From BACL27 sp947488385 (GTDB lineage: Bacteria > Actinomycetota > Acidimicrobiia > Acidimicrobiales > Ilumatobacteraceae), in NCBI GenBank assembly GCA_964203655.1, contig CAXNMJ010000003.1, positions 62,001 to 126,000 on the forward strand: DNA of 64,000 nucleotides. The letters are read 5' to 3'. Shown here in pieces: positions 8,226 through 16,984 of this stretch. The notes under the pieces are model-generated. The model was given only the letters and a program-made list of their open reading frames with translations, was not told where the DNA came from and ran no database searches. The position numbers and the translations under genes were made by a program. The stretch's first letter is position 1. The number at the start of each line of letters is the position of its first letter.

Positions 8226-9212
8226 ATGCTTAATATGTTGATAGCGGCAGAGAGTGACAAAGCGAATTTCGTAGATGTAGTCATCCCTTCGTGGGGTTGG
8301 CCGATGTTGTTGGTCGTCATCGCAGGTGCACTGCTAATCGACTTGCTTGTATTCCATCGCAAAGCCCATGTCATTGGCATTCGTGAAGCAGCAATTGAAA
8401 GCGCCGTGTGGATCAGCCTCGGTCTGGCATTCACAGGTGTTATTTATGCAATGTTCAACGGTCAAGGCGAAGGCTCAGCTTCGGCAATCGAATATCTCTC
8501 GGGGTATTTGATTGAAAAGAGTCTCTCAATTGACAACGTTTTTGTTTGGGCGATGATTTTTGCGCACTTCAAAGTTCCGCGTGAATATCAACATCGAACA
8601 CTGTTTTGGGGAATCTTCGGCGCCTTGGTGCTTCGATTCGTGTTCATCATCGTCGGTGTTGCAGTCATCACGCGCTTTCAGTTCTTGTTGGTCGTGTTCG
8701 GTGTGTTCTTGATCTATACCGGCGTCAAAATCTTCAAGGCCGGAGACGAAGAGAGCAACCCCGCCGACACTCGCACGATGAAGCTGTTCCGCAAGTTTGT
8801 GCCTTCGGTCGATCACTACGACGGTCAAAAAATGTTCACCATGCACAACGGTCATCGCATGGCGACGCCACTTTTGGCTGTGCTCGTATTGATCGAAGTT
8901 TCTGACGTGATTTTCGCCGTTGACTCGGTGCCGGCAGTTTTGGCCGTAAGCCGTGAACAATTCATCGTCTTTGCATCAAACGCGTTTGCAATTCTCGGCC
9001 TTCGAGCCCTCTATTTCTTGCTTGCCGATATGCGCGAACGGTTTGTCTTTATGCCTCACACAATTTCGGTGCTCCTGATTTATGTCGGTGTCAAGATGTC
9101 GATCTCGATTTGGTATCACATCCCGGTTCCGCTTTCTTTGGGGATAATTATCGGGGTGCTGACAATCGGTATTGTCGCTTCGGTGGTTCATGACCGTCGC
9201 AAAAAAGCCTAG
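8226..9212 (+). CDS. TerC/Alx-family integral membrane metal exporter
   Basis: This is a membrane protein of about 328 residues in the TerC family, whose characterised members (Alx, MeeF/MeeY) export manganese. It shows the paired acidic membrane motifs EKSLSIDNVFVW and LVLIEVSDVIFAVDSVPAVL, plus about nine hydrophobic helices. I chose ATG 8226 (MLNMLIAAES) with GAGG ten bases upstream. A second ATG three codons later is possible. The structured leader upstream suggests ligand-responsive expression. The metal cannot be fixed from sequence, though manganese is the best guess. Confidence 0.88.
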   Translation: MLNMLIAAESDKANFVDVVIPSWGWPMLLVVIAGALLIDLLVFHRKAHVIGIREAAIESAVWISLGLAFTGVIYAMFNGQGEGSASAIEYLSGYLIEKSLSIDNVFVWAMIFAHFKVPREYQHRTLFWGIFGALVLRFVFIIVGVAVITRFQFLLVVFGVFLIYTGVKIFKAGDEESNPADTRTMKLFRKFVPSVDHYDGQKMFTMHNGHRMATPLLAVLVLIEVSDVIFAVDSVPAVLAVSREQFIVFASNAFAILGLRALYFLLADMRERFVFMPHTISVLLIYVGVKMSISIWYHIPVPLSLGIIIGVLTIGIVASVVHDRRKKA

Positions 9213-9239
9213 ATAACACTCATCAACTAGCCTTCGCCT

Positions 9240-10985
9240 GTGGCGATTGCTGATACAGACATTGAAAGACTGCGGGAGACCGTCTCGATAGTCGATCTGA
9301 TTCAGGGCTATGTCCAGTTGCGCCGTGTCGGACGAAATTGGGTTGGGTTGTGCCCATTTCACGCAGAGAAGTCTGGGTCGTTCAATGTTCGCGAAGAGAC
9401 GCGACGCTACAAATGTTTTGGTTGCGGTGCATCTGGAGATGTTTTCAAGTTCATTCAAGAAATCGAACACCTTGACTTCGTCGGTTCGATAGAGCACATC
9501 GCCGGAAAGTCGGGCTACCAACTCACTTATACATCGGGTGGTCAGAGCAAAGATCGTCAACGCTCAAAACAACTGACCGAAATCATGAGCCAGGCCGTTG
9601 ATTGGTATCACAATCGCTTGCTGACCGCACCTGATGCGCGTGTGGCGCGCGACTATTTGCGTGAGCGCGGATTGTCGGGAGATGTGGCACGCGAATTCAA
9701 AATTGGTTGGGCACCCGACGACTGGGATGCACTGTCACGCGACATCGGAGTGTCAGTAGATCTGTTGCGTGAAACCGGCTTAGGTTTCATCAACAAGCGC
9801 GGTAAAGCACAAGATTCATTTCGTGCACGAGTGATGTTTCCGATTTTTCGTGATTCGGGTGAGCCTGTCGCGTTTGGCGGAAGAGTTTTGCCCGGAAGCA
9901 AAGATCCAGCAAAGTATAAAAACTCACCTGAGACGGCGATCTATGCGAAGTCGAAAACTCTCTACGGGTTGAATTGGGCGAAAGCAGAAATTGTCACCGC
10001 CGATGAAGTGATTGTTTGTGAGGGCTACACAGACGTGATTGGTTTTCATCGCAGCGGAGTGCGACGTGCGGTTGCAACTTGTGGCACGGCATTGACTGAA
10101 GATCACGTTCGCTTGCTAAAACGATTTGCCAAAAAAGTTGTGCTTGCGTTTGATGCCGACAACGCGGGGCAAGGTGCGGCCGAAAGATTTTATGAATGGG
10201 AGCAGCGCTACAAAGTCGAAGTGGGGGTTGCACATTTTCCGCAGGGCAAAGACCCGGGCGACTTGGCGAATTCTGATCCTGGCTCGTTGGCCAAGGCGGT
10301 TGAAACAGCCCAGCCATTTTTGGGTTTCCGTTTGCAGCGTGTGCTTGACGCGGGTTCGGTGGCGACTCCCGAGGCGCGATCACGTACGGCCGAACAAGCG
10401 ATGGCGGTGATCAACGAACACCCAGACACGAACGTCAGAAAAATTTATGCAGGACAAGTGGCGACACATGTTGGTATTCCCGTTGCAGATTTGGTGAAAC
10501 TCGCCGAGCGGCGCACTCGCAACCCGTCGGTGACGATCGCTGCTGCACCGATGAATCGGCGTGGTGATTCGGCCGAATTTGTCGTTTTGGCTTTGATGTT
10601 TTCTCATTGGGAAGAAATTGCCAACTGGCTTTCCGAAGCGCTGTTCTTAGATGACGTGCATCGTCGTGCGTACCTTGCGGTGGGCGCTGCGCTCGGTGAC
10701 GTGGCTCAGTCGCTTGAGAACGCCGACCCAGATGCACGCGAAGTTTTAGAGCGTGCAGCCGTTGCTGACGTTGAGTCACAGCCAGTTCGTGAAGCATGGA
10801 ACTTGCTGGCCGCCGCTGTTCGGCGTGAACTTGCACATCGAGTGACAGTGAGTGACCCAGAGCAAATTCAAATTGATCGCTCGGCGCGATTGTTGCTCGA
10901 AAATCTAGATACGCCGAATATGGCAGAATCTGCAGCAGAGCAGTTACTCGGTTGGTTGAACGGTCGAGTTGGGGAGCACGAATGA
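9240..10985 (+). CDS. dnaG: DNA primase
   Basis: DnaG makes RNA primers at the replication fork. The 581-residue protein has the N-terminal zinc-binding domain (CPFHAEKSGSF ... YKCFGCGASGDVFKF), the catalytic core with the YKNSPET region, and the TOPRIM site (VCEGYTDVIGFHRSG, then AFDADNAGQGAA) with its acidic residues. The C-terminal part, expected to bind DnaB, is less conserved. It starts at GTG 9240. Its stop overlaps the ATG of the sigma factor gene as ATGA, a compact form of the classical macromolecular synthesis operon. Confidence 0.96.
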   Translation: MAIADTDIERLRETVSIVDLIQGYVQLRRVGRNWVGLCPFHAEKSGSFNVREETRRYKCFGCGASGDVFKFIQEIEHLDFVGSIEHIAGKSGYQLTYTSGGQSKDRQRSKQLTEIMSQAVDWYHNRLLTAPDARVARDYLRERGLSGDVAREFKIGWAPDDWDALSRDIGVSVDLLRETGLGFINKRGKAQDSFRARVMFPIFRDSGEPVAFGGRVLPGSKDPAKYKNSPETAIYAKSKTLYGLNWAKAEIVTADEVIVCEGYTDVIGFHRSGVRRAVATCGTALTEDHVRLLKRFAKKVVLAFDADNAGQGAAERFYEWEQRYKVEVGVAHFPQGKDPGDLANSDPGSLAKAVETAQPFLGFRLQRVLDAGSVATPEARSRTAEQAMAVINEHPDTNVRKIYAGQVATHVGIPVADLVKLAERRTRNPSVTIAAAPMNRRGDSAEFVVLALMFSHWEEIANWLSEALFLDDVHRRAYLAVGAALGDVAQSLENADPDAREVLERAAVADVESQPVREAWNLLAAAVRRELAHRVTVSDPEQIQIDRSARLLLENLDTPNMAESAAEQLLGWLNGRVGEHE

Positions 10986-11932
10986 CATCATCGGCGTCAA
11001 AAGACAGCCTTGGGTCTGACTCAGTTCGTTTGTACTTGAACGAGATCGGTCAAGTTGATTTATTGACCGCCGATGAAGAAAAAGACCTTGGTAAAAAAAT
11101 CAAGGCCGGCATCGATGCACAGCAAAAGTTGAATGCAACACACAGTGAACTTGATTTTTCTGAGCGGCGAAGACTGCAACGAATTGCCAAAGAGGGCGAG
11201 AAGGCTAAAGACCACATGGTTCGCGCGAACCTGCGCCTTGTTGTTTCGGTTGCCAGGCGTTATGACCGAAAAGAATTGCAACTTGCCGACCTGATTCAAG
11301 AGGGCAACATCGGTTTGATGCACGCCGCCGATAAATATGACTTTGAAAAAGGCTTCAAGTTTTCAACGTATGCAACCTGGTGGATTCGTCAATCTATGAC
11401 GCGTGCGCTGGCCGATCAGGGTCGCAACATTCGCATACCGGGCCACATGATGGAGATCGTCAATCGAGTTCAACGCGCCGAACGAGATCTGACTGCCGAA
11501 CTAGGACGCCTGCCAACACCAGAAGAAGTGGCGTTACGCAGCAGTTTGACGGTCGAAAAACTTTTAGACGTCATGCAATTGGCAATTCCGACAACAAGTC
11601 TTGATGCACCCGTTGGCTACAACACCGATGACTTGACCGTTGGCGACACGATTGCCGATAGTGACGAGAACGATCCGCTGGGTTCGACAGAGCGAGCACA
11701 GCTGCGCGACGCGGTTGAAAAGACATTGGGAGATTTACCTGAGCGCGAAAAAGAAATCGTGGCGATGCGTTTTGGTATAGGTCAGTTTGATCGCATCTTT
11801 ACGCTTGAAGAAGTTGCCGACAAAATGAAGGTGACACGCGAGCGAGTGCGCCAAATTGAACAAAAAACTTTGGCCAGATTGCGTCACCCGCACAACAGTG
11901 CGAACTTGCGCTCGTTTTTAGACCCCGAGTAA
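10982..11932 (+). CDS. rpoD: Primary-type RNA polymerase sigma-70 factor
   Basis: This is the promoter-recognition subunit of RNA polymerase. From ATG 10982, overlapping the dnaG stop, it encodes 316 residues. Region 1.2 is SVRLYLNEIG. Region 2 includes HMVRANLRLVVSVARRY, LIQEGNIGLMHAADKYD and FSTYATWWIRQSMTRA. Region 3 has IRIPGHMMEIVNRV. Region 4 ends with the helix-turn-helix TRERVRQIEQKTLARLRHP. The acidic region 1.1 and long N-terminal extension of many actinobacterial SigA proteins are missing, so a principal-like group 2 factor is possible. Linkage to dnaG favours the housekeeping role. Confidence 0.88.
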   Translation: MTSSASKDSLGSDSVRLYLNEIGQVDLLTADEEKDLGKKIKAGIDAQQKLNATHSELDFSERRRLQRIAKEGEKAKDHMVRANLRLVVSVARRYDRKELQLADLIQEGNIGLMHAADKYDFEKGFKFSTYATWWIRQSMTRALADQGRNIRIPGHMMEIVNRVQRAERDLTAELGRLPTPEEVALRSSLTVEKLLDVMQLAIPTTSLDAPVGYNTDDLTVGDTIADSDENDPLGSTERAQLRDAVEKTLGDLPEREKEIVAMRFGIGQFDRIFTLEEVADKMKVTRERVRQIEQKTLARLRHPHNSANLRSFLDPE

Positions 11933-11947
11933 TTCGCGAATAACTAT

Positions 11948-13117
11948 TTATTTCGTCAGGTCGACGACAGGCTCCCATTTGCGCGAAGTCCAAGAATTGA
12001 TTAGAGCCTGTTGCACGCTGACTACATCGACTGCTTCTTTGAATCCAGGTGTGTAGCGCTCAGATGAAGTGAGGCAATTCATGAAGTTGAGGTCTTCGAT
12101 TGCTACAAGATCTTCGAAGCCGATTGCATTGGCCATGCCTGGCGCAAACGCACCGTGAAACGGAAAGCGATCTCCGCCGAAGATTGTTTTGTAGCCCGTG
12201 TTGACACCGTCTTCTCGTTTGTAGAACTGCAATTCGTTGATCTTTTCAAGATTCCAAGAAAGAGCGCCTTCGGTGCCGTAGACCTCAAACGCATTTTGGC
12301 TTTCTGGGCCGACCATTGATCGGCTTGTTTCAAAAGTGCCGGTTGCACCATTTTCGAAACTGCAGAGCATCGACGCGAAGTCCTCGTTTTCGACTTCACC
12401 TTTCGGGTCGCTCGCAGAGCCCCGACCATAATGACTGGCAGCGCCAGTCGGCAACGGGCGATGAGTAATTGTGTTGGCTTTCATGCCGGTTACTTCTTTG
12501 ATTCCTCCGACCAAGAAGTGGGCGAGCGAAACAGAGTGACTCAAGATGTCACTGGTAACGCCGTAGCCAGCTTGAGCAAATTTGAATCGCCATGTGAGCA
12601 GACCAAGTTCATCGCTGCCATACATCGACAAGAATCGACCGCGATAGTGAGTGACTCGACCGATCGCGCCGCTTTGAATTAACTCACGAGCATGAATCAC
12701 GAGTGGTGACCATAAATAGTTGTAGCCAACACCCGTTGCAGTTGAGTGCTTTTGGGCGATCTTGTATGCCTCAACTGTTTGTGCGGGTGTGCCGCCGATT
12801 GGTTTCTCGCTAAAGATTGCTTTGCCAGCGGCTGCTGCGGCGCTGATCATCGGCACGTGCAACATGTTTGGTGCCGTTACCCAAACTGCATCAACATCTT
12901 TTGCTGTAACGGCTTCTTCAAAACTTGAAACCGCACGAGCAAAACCAAAGTCGTTGACGGCGCGATCACGACGGCTCTGCTCGGTGTCGGCACAAACTAC
13001 GAGTTCTGGTTTGAACTTTGCATCTGGAAACAACGACGGGATACGCAATGCAGCTCGGCTGTGCGCCTGACCCATCCATCCAAGACCTAGAACTGCAATA
13101 CCGATTCGTTGTTTCAT
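11948..13117 (-). CDS. Gfo/Idh/MocA-family oxidoreductase
   Basis: This is an NAD(P)-dependent sugar or polyol dehydrogenase of 389 residues. The N-terminal Rossmann motif is VLGLGWMGQAHSRA, followed by the family's EKP (FSEKPIG, catalytic Lys) and a long C-terminal alpha/beta domain with SDILSHSVSLAHFLVGG, supplying the expected Asp and His. It is last in the leftward iolC-aldolase-iolB series, 21 bases after iolB. A role oxidising or epimerising an inositol isomer is likely, but substrate cannot be read from sequence. It belongs to a different subgroup from the other three such enzymes in the window. Confidence 0.85.
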   Translation of the reverse strand: MKQRIGIAVLGLGWMGQAHSRAALRIPSLFPDAKFKPELVVCADTEQSRRDRAVNDFGFARAVSSFEEAVTAKDVDAVWVTAPNMLHVPMISAAAAAGKAIFSEKPIGGTPAQTVEAYKIAQKHSTATGVGYNYLWSPLVIHARELIQSGAIGRVTHYRGRFLSMYGSDELGLLTWRFKFAQAGYGVTSDILSHSVSLAHFLVGGIKEVTGMKANTITHRPLPTGAASHYGRGSASDPKGEVENEDFASMLCSFENGATGTFETSRSMVGPESQNAFEVYGTEGALSWNLEKINELQFYKREDGVNTGYKTIFGGDRFPFHGAFAPGMANAIGFEDLVAIEDLNFMNCLTSSERYTPGFKEAVDVVSVQQALINSWTSRKWEPVVDLTK

Positions 13118-13138
13118 ATTTGTCTCCGTTGTTGTTGA

Positions 13139-14044
13139 TTAATTATTGACTCGACCTTTTGCCGAAGTCATCGGTACACGCGAATCTAGTTTCTGGGTCT
13201 TCCATGCGTCGCGAATCCAGTGATGGCTCGGGTCGTCGCAAAACGCCATTGTGCGATCTTCGGCGGGGCCTGCCAATACGTTGAGAAAATACATCGGATA
13301 TTCGGGTGCAGCAATTGAAGGTCCGTGATAACCAGCGGGCAAAATATAAACGTCGCCGTCGCTCAATGTGATTGTGTCGTCGACTTTTTTGTCAACCGTG
13401 TATGCGTGAAAGTATCCGCGACCTTCGGCGTCACCATGGTCTGAAAGTTGTTTACCGATTCTGAAGTAATAAATTTCTTCGTTCATGTTTGGGCAACCTG
13501 CAATACCGTCGTGGCGGTGCGGAGGCCACGACGACCAGTTGCCACCAGGAGTTAGCACTTCGCAGATAATGATTCTGTCTGCACCTTGAAACGAGTCTGG
13601 GGTGGCGATGTTGTTGACTTGGCGAGTCGCAAAACCAGCGCCACGTGGCTCGACTGGCACTGAACTTGCCAAGCCGTGGTGTGCAGCAAACTCTTTTGTG
13701 GCGATCGCCGTGCACACAGCAACCTCACCACTTTGAGCAGACAAAGAAAACTTAGAACCCAGTGGCGCATAAAACCAGTCGGCGACCGCGGCGAAGACGC
13801 CAGGTCGACCAGCGAGAGCGTATTTTTTGCCACCTAGTTGAACATCGACCGAAAGACTTGAAAGCGGCACGATGACCGCTTCGCGATTGCCAAGGTCAAC
13901 TTCAACTTGTTTTGTGCTTGTCGAAAAGTCGTAGACATCGATGCCGCAGTAAGTCCAACCTGCGGTCTTGACGTCAAGCGCGAGAGGCTGGGTCGGCGTG
14001 GCAAGTGATCCGTTTGGAAAATACCAACTCGATGTCGTAGTCAT
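13139..14044 (-). CDS. iolB: 5-deoxy-glucuronate isomerase
   Basis: IolB converts 5-deoxy-D-glucuronate to 5-dehydro-2-deoxy-D-gluconate (DKG) in myo-inositol breakdown. The 301-residue cupin shows the metal-binding region SSWPPHRHD, then MNEEIYYFRI, and a late YILPAGYHGPSIAAPEYPMYFLN-type strand pair typical of IolB. It starts at ATG 14044, four bases after the stop of the aldolase-like gene, so the two are probably translated from one message. It precedes the kinase step performed by IolC, encoded upstream in the same operon. Confidence 0.93.
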   Translation of the reverse strand: MTTTSSWYFPNGSLATPTQPLALDVKTAGWTYCGIDVYDFSTSTKQVEVDLGNREAVIVPLSSLSVDVQLGGKKYALAGRPGVFAAVADWFYAPLGSKFSLSAQSGEVAVCTAIATKEFAAHHGLASSVPVEPRGAGFATRQVNNIATPDSFQGADRIIICEVLTPGGNWSSWPPHRHDGIAGCPNMNEEIYYFRIGKQLSDHGDAEGRGYFHAYTVDKKVDDTITLSDGDVYILPAGYHGPSIAAPEYPMYFLNVLAGPAEDRTMAFCDDPSHHWIRDAWKTQKLDSRVPMTSAKGRVNN

Positions 14045-14048
14045 TTAT

Positions 14049-14942
14049 TTATTTGCTCAAGCCATGCACGAGACTTGCAGCTCGGCTAATTGATTTTTCG
14101 ACGTCATCGTCATATGGAAAGAGTAACGGTCGCCCTGCGACGAGACCGATCACATTTGGAATTTTCAGGGCTCCGGCCCATTCGTCAAATGTTGCATTGA
14201 GGTTTTCACCCGGATCGCCGCCGAGCAACAGAATCGGCAAAGTTGTGGATTCGCGCAAAGAGATGTGGCTCGTCCACGCTGGCAACTTGAGCCAGGTGAA
14301 ACCTGAATATGACCCAAGGCCTGAAGCAATCGAAATAATTTTGTCAAGTCGGTCTGTCGAACGATCGAGCGCGGGCATTCCTGCTGCGTCTTTCGTATAC
14401 GGCAGTGGTTCGACGAGACAGACAATCTCTCGTTCAGCAAGCAGTCGCATCGCCTCGACGACGTATTCAATGGTGCGGCCCACGCCCGCATCAGTGTTTT
14501 CGATTCGTAACAAAACTTTGCCGGCATCAAGCCCGAGTGAAGCGATGTGGTCGGCATCGTATGCAGTCATCGGATCGTCGAGCCCCCAAGTCGAACCCAA
14601 GTAGCCGCCTCGATTCATCGTGCCAAAAACAAGTTTTGATTCAAGGGCGCCAAGCCATGCGAGTTCTTCGATGATGTCGGCGCTCGCCAAGACGCCGTCG
14701 ACCAGTGGGTTGCTGAGACTACGCATCAGCCTGTCGAGCAAAGACTTGCGGTTTGCAATTGCGAATGGATCTTTTGACGCAGCGATAATGCCACGCGCGG
14801 TGTGATCGGCGGCGACGATTAGAAGGCGACCGTCTTTGCCGATCATCTTTCGTCGGCGACGGTTGACGAGTGCTTTTTTGAATGATTCTGGGTGGCGCAG
14901 TCGCGCATCGATCAAACTTTTGTATTTCTCGTCGGTCAACAT
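14049..14942 (-). CDS. Cgl0158-type (beta/alpha)8-barrel aldolase-like protein, copy 1
   Basis: The 297-residue barrel protein belongs to the family linked to inositol genes in corynebacteria and relatives, related to class I aldolases. Shared marks are LLIVAADHTARG, VDGVLASADIIEELA, KLVFGTMNRGG, VEPLPYT and TWLKLPAW. The lysine in TWLK is a plausible Schiff-base residue by analogy. Sitting between iolC and iolB, it probably cleaves 6-phospho-DKG, the reaction assigned to IolJ elsewhere, but this is inference from context. The start is ATG 14942. The longer open frame upstream overlaps the iolC end. A paralogue lies at 25845-26723. Confidence 0.8.
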   Translation of the reverse strand: MLTDEKYKSLIDARLRHPESFKKALVNRRRRKMIGKDGRLLIVAADHTARGIIAASKDPFAIANRKSLLDRLMRSLSNPLVDGVLASADIIEELAWLGALESKLVFGTMNRGGYLGSTWGLDDPMTAYDADHIASLGLDAGKVLLRIENTDAGVGRTIEYVVEAMRLLAEREIVCLVEPLPYTKDAAGMPALDRSTDRLDKIISIASGLGSYSGFTWLKLPAWTSHISLRESTTLPILLLGGDPGENLNATFDEWAGALKIPNVIGLVAGRPLLFPYDDDVEKSISRAASLVHGLSK

Positions 14943-14970
14943 TTGAGTGGCTTCTTTGCTGTTTCTAAAT

Positions 14971-15918
14971 TTAGATTTTTTGTTGGTCAGAGATAAACGA
15001 GCGTAAAACTTGTTCGGTTGGCATCGCATCGGCGCAGGTGAGTTTCGTTGCGACGTACGCACCCGCTGCATTGGCAAACTCACCAATTTCTCTTACCGTC
15101 CAGTTGTTGAGCAGACCATGGGCGAGCGCGCCACCAAATGCATCGCCTGAGCCGAGACCGCAAACAAGTTTGATCTTGCAGGGAGCAATGCGAATTCTTT
15201 CATCGGCGGTTGCCAGCATCACGCCGTCAGCTCCAAGTTTGACAATTGCCAGCGAAACGCCATCACCAAGAAGTTTGTCGGCGATTTGGTCAGGGTCAGT
15301 CAGCCCGATGGCCATTTCACATTCGGTGCGATTGCCGACTACAACCGAGCAGTTTGCAATTGCCGCTCTTGCAGCCACGCCAGCATCTTGCATAGATGGC
15401 CAGAAACTTGGTCGGTAGTCGAGGTCGATCACCGTGTGTTTTTTGCGCCCGCGTTGTTCGAGCCACTTGAACGAAGACTTTGCCGTCGCGCCCGTAGAAA
15501 GTGCGCATCCGCTCATCCAAAAGACACCACAGTTTTCAATCAGATCTTGCGGCACTGATGCTGAATCAATAGTCGTGTCTGGAGCATTTGGTTGTCGATG
15601 GAAAATCAATTTTGGATCTTCTGGTGGGTCGAGGGCTGCAAGTACGACAGGTGTCAAGCCATTTGGTTCAGCCGAAACATATGTCGTGTCGACACCCCAA
15701 CTTTTTAGTTTTTCAACTATGTATCTACCGAGTGGATCGGCACCAACTTTTGTCAGCAGAACAGTTTTGTTGCCGAGTTTTGCCGCCGCAACAGCGACGT
15801 TGCTTGGGCTTCCGCCAACACTTTTAGAAAAAGTTTGATCGCCACCAAATGATGCGCCTGCTTCGACGCCATAGAGGTCAACACTTACTCGACCGACGGT
15901 TACAACTGTATTTTTCAC
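14971..15918 (-). CDS. iolC: 5-dehydro-2-deoxygluconokinase (PfkB family)
   Basis: IolC phosphorylates DKG using ATP. The protein begins with the PfkB strand VVTVGRVSVDLYG, has the GGSPSNVAVAAAKLG substrate-binding loop, and ends with the anion-hole and catalytic motif CGLGSGDAFGGAL, containing the catalytic Asp. The length of about 315 is normal for single-domain IolC; no C-terminal aldolase domain is fused. GTG 15918 puts five residues before the first strand. The TTG at 15936 is an alternative in the same frame. It heads the leftward operon and faces an oxidoreductase gene 67 bases away. Confidence 0.9.
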   Translation of the reverse strand: MKNTVVTVGRVSVDLYGVEAGASFGGDQTFSKSVGGSPSNVAVAAAKLGNKTVLLTKVGADPLGRYIVEKLKSWGVDTTYVSAEPNGLTPVVLAALDPPEDPKLIFHRQPNAPDTTIDSASVPQDLIENCGVFWMSGCALSTGATAKSSFKWLEQRGRKKHTVIDLDYRPSFWPSMQDAGVAARAAIANCSVVVGNRTECEMAIGLTDPDQIADKLLGDGVSLAIVKLGADGVMLATADERIRIAPCKIKLVCGLGSGDAFGGALAHGLLNNWTVREIGEFANAAGAYVATKLTCADAMPTEQVLRSFISDQQKI

Positions 15919-15930
15919 CAACGTGAGTTT

Positions 15931-15983
15931 ACGCAAAGGTTCTTGATTTCTTTGAATCTAAACAAAAAGCGACTAGTTTGCGT
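15931..15983. promoter_or_regulatory. Inverted repeat ACGCAAA/TTTGCGT in the iolC divergent region
   Basis: ACGCAAA at 15931-15937 and TTTGCGT at 15977-15983 form a dyad with a 39-base spacer in the short region between divergent catabolic genes. The right arm overlaps the candidate -10 and start point of the rightward gene. A looping repressor shared by both directions would fit, but a 7-bp match can arise by chance. Confidence 0.3.
15952..15979 (+). promoter_or_regulatory. Candidate leaderless promoter of the rightward oxidoreductase operon
   Basis: TTGAAT (15952-15957) and TAGTTT (15974-15979) are 16 bases apart. The -10 ends six bases before the ATG at 15986, so transcription would begin at or next to the start codon. 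No Shine-Dalgarno is visible, which fits a leaderless message, common in Actinobacteria. Confidence 0.45.
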
Positions 15984-15985
15984 GC

Positions 15986-16984
15986 ATGCGAATTGCGGTT
16001 TTTGGTGCTGGTCGAATGGCAGAGATACGCATTGAAGACATGGTCAAAGACCCGCGCATCACCGAGATTGCCGTAATCAATCGATCGCCTCAACCTGCCG
16101 AGGCGTTGAAGTCAAAGTTCGGCGTCACAGTTTTGGCCGAGAGAGATTTTAAACCTGAAGATTTCGACTCGTATGTAATAACGACCGGAACTTCACATCA
16201 TGCGACCGCGCTTGACCTAGTTGTCGGCCCAAAGCGCAAAATTTTGTGTGAAAAGCCGATTGCGCTCGAACTGAAAGATACTGACGATGTACTTGAGCGA
16301 GCACGTATAGCTGGTGCAGAAATTCAAGTTGGGTTTCAACGCAGGTTTGATCCGCCGATTGCGAAGGCGAAGCAATTAATTGCCAGTGGGGCAGTCGGCA
16401 CTTTGTATCACCTTCGTTTCATGTCGAATGACATCAATCCGTCGTCGCGAGAATTTTTGGCAGGCAGTGGTGGAATTTTCCGCGACCTGCATGTTCATGA
16501 CTTCGATTTGGCTGAGTGGTTGTGCGACGAGCCGATCGCCGAGGTTTATGCATCACGGCGGGTTCGAGAGTTTCAACAGTACGCCGAGTTCGAAGACGGC
16601 GATGTTGCGTTGATCCACGCAACTACCGAGTCGGGTGTGCAGATAAGTATTTCAGGAACTAGACACGATCCGCGTGGGCATGATGTTCGCTTCGAGATTT
16701 TTGGGTCAAAAGATTCGATAAGCGCAGGTTTTGCGCCGAGAACACCGTTGAATTTGCTCGACCCGGGTGTTGCTCTAAGCACGACGCCATACACAGGCTT
16801 CGTAGATCGATTTCGCGAAGCATTTCGTGAGGAAACCAAAGCGTATATCGAATGGATTTCTGGCAATCGCGAGAATCCATGTCCGCCGAGCTCAGCTCGC
16901 AGTGGCATCTGCATTGCGATCGCTTGCGAAATCTCGGCACGTGAAAAGCGCGTTGTGAAAGTTGCCGAAATTCGAGGCTCATGA
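15986..16984 (+). CDS. Gfo/Idh/MocA-family oxidoreductase, inositol 2-dehydrogenase-like
   Basis: This is a 332-residue NAD(P)-dependent dehydrogenase. The Rossmann motif is VFGAGRMAEIRIEDM, the family lysine is in LCEKPIAL, the substrate loop is QVGFQRRFDPPIAKAK, and the catalytic Asp/His segment is GGIFRDLHVHDFDLAEWL. The QRRFDP and HDFDLA pattern resembles IolG-type inositol dehydrogenases, but a true iolG candidate sits at 29.4 kb, so this one may act on another isomer or an inosose. Its stop overlaps the ATG of the next oxidoreductase by four bases. Confidence 0.85.
   Translation: MRIAVFGAGRMAEIRIEDMVKDPRITEIAVINRSPQPAEALKSKFGVTVLAERDFKPEDFDSYVITTGTSHHATALDLVVGPKRKILCEKPIALELKDTDDVLERARIAGAEIQVGFQRRFDPPIAKAKQLIASGAVGTLYHLRFMSNDINPSSREFLAGSGGIFRDLHVHDFDLAEWLCDEPIAEVYASRRVREFQQYAEFEDGDVALIHATTESGVQISISGTRHDPRGHDVRFEIFGSKDSISAGFAPRTPLNLLDPGVALSTTPYTGFVDRFREAFREETKAYIEWISGNRENPCPPSSARSGICIAIACEISAREKRVVKVAEIRGS

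Noticed and set aside
8121..8227. Helix pairing GTGTGTG (8121-8127) with TACACAT (8221-8227), hiding the terC start codon
   Set aside because: The left arm overlaps the likely -10 box, so it would not be in the transcript if the promoter call is right.
15317..15838. Open frames antisense to iolC on the plus strand
   Set aside because: They are shadows of the iolC coding frame with no recognisable protein features. The same holds for most other antisense frames.
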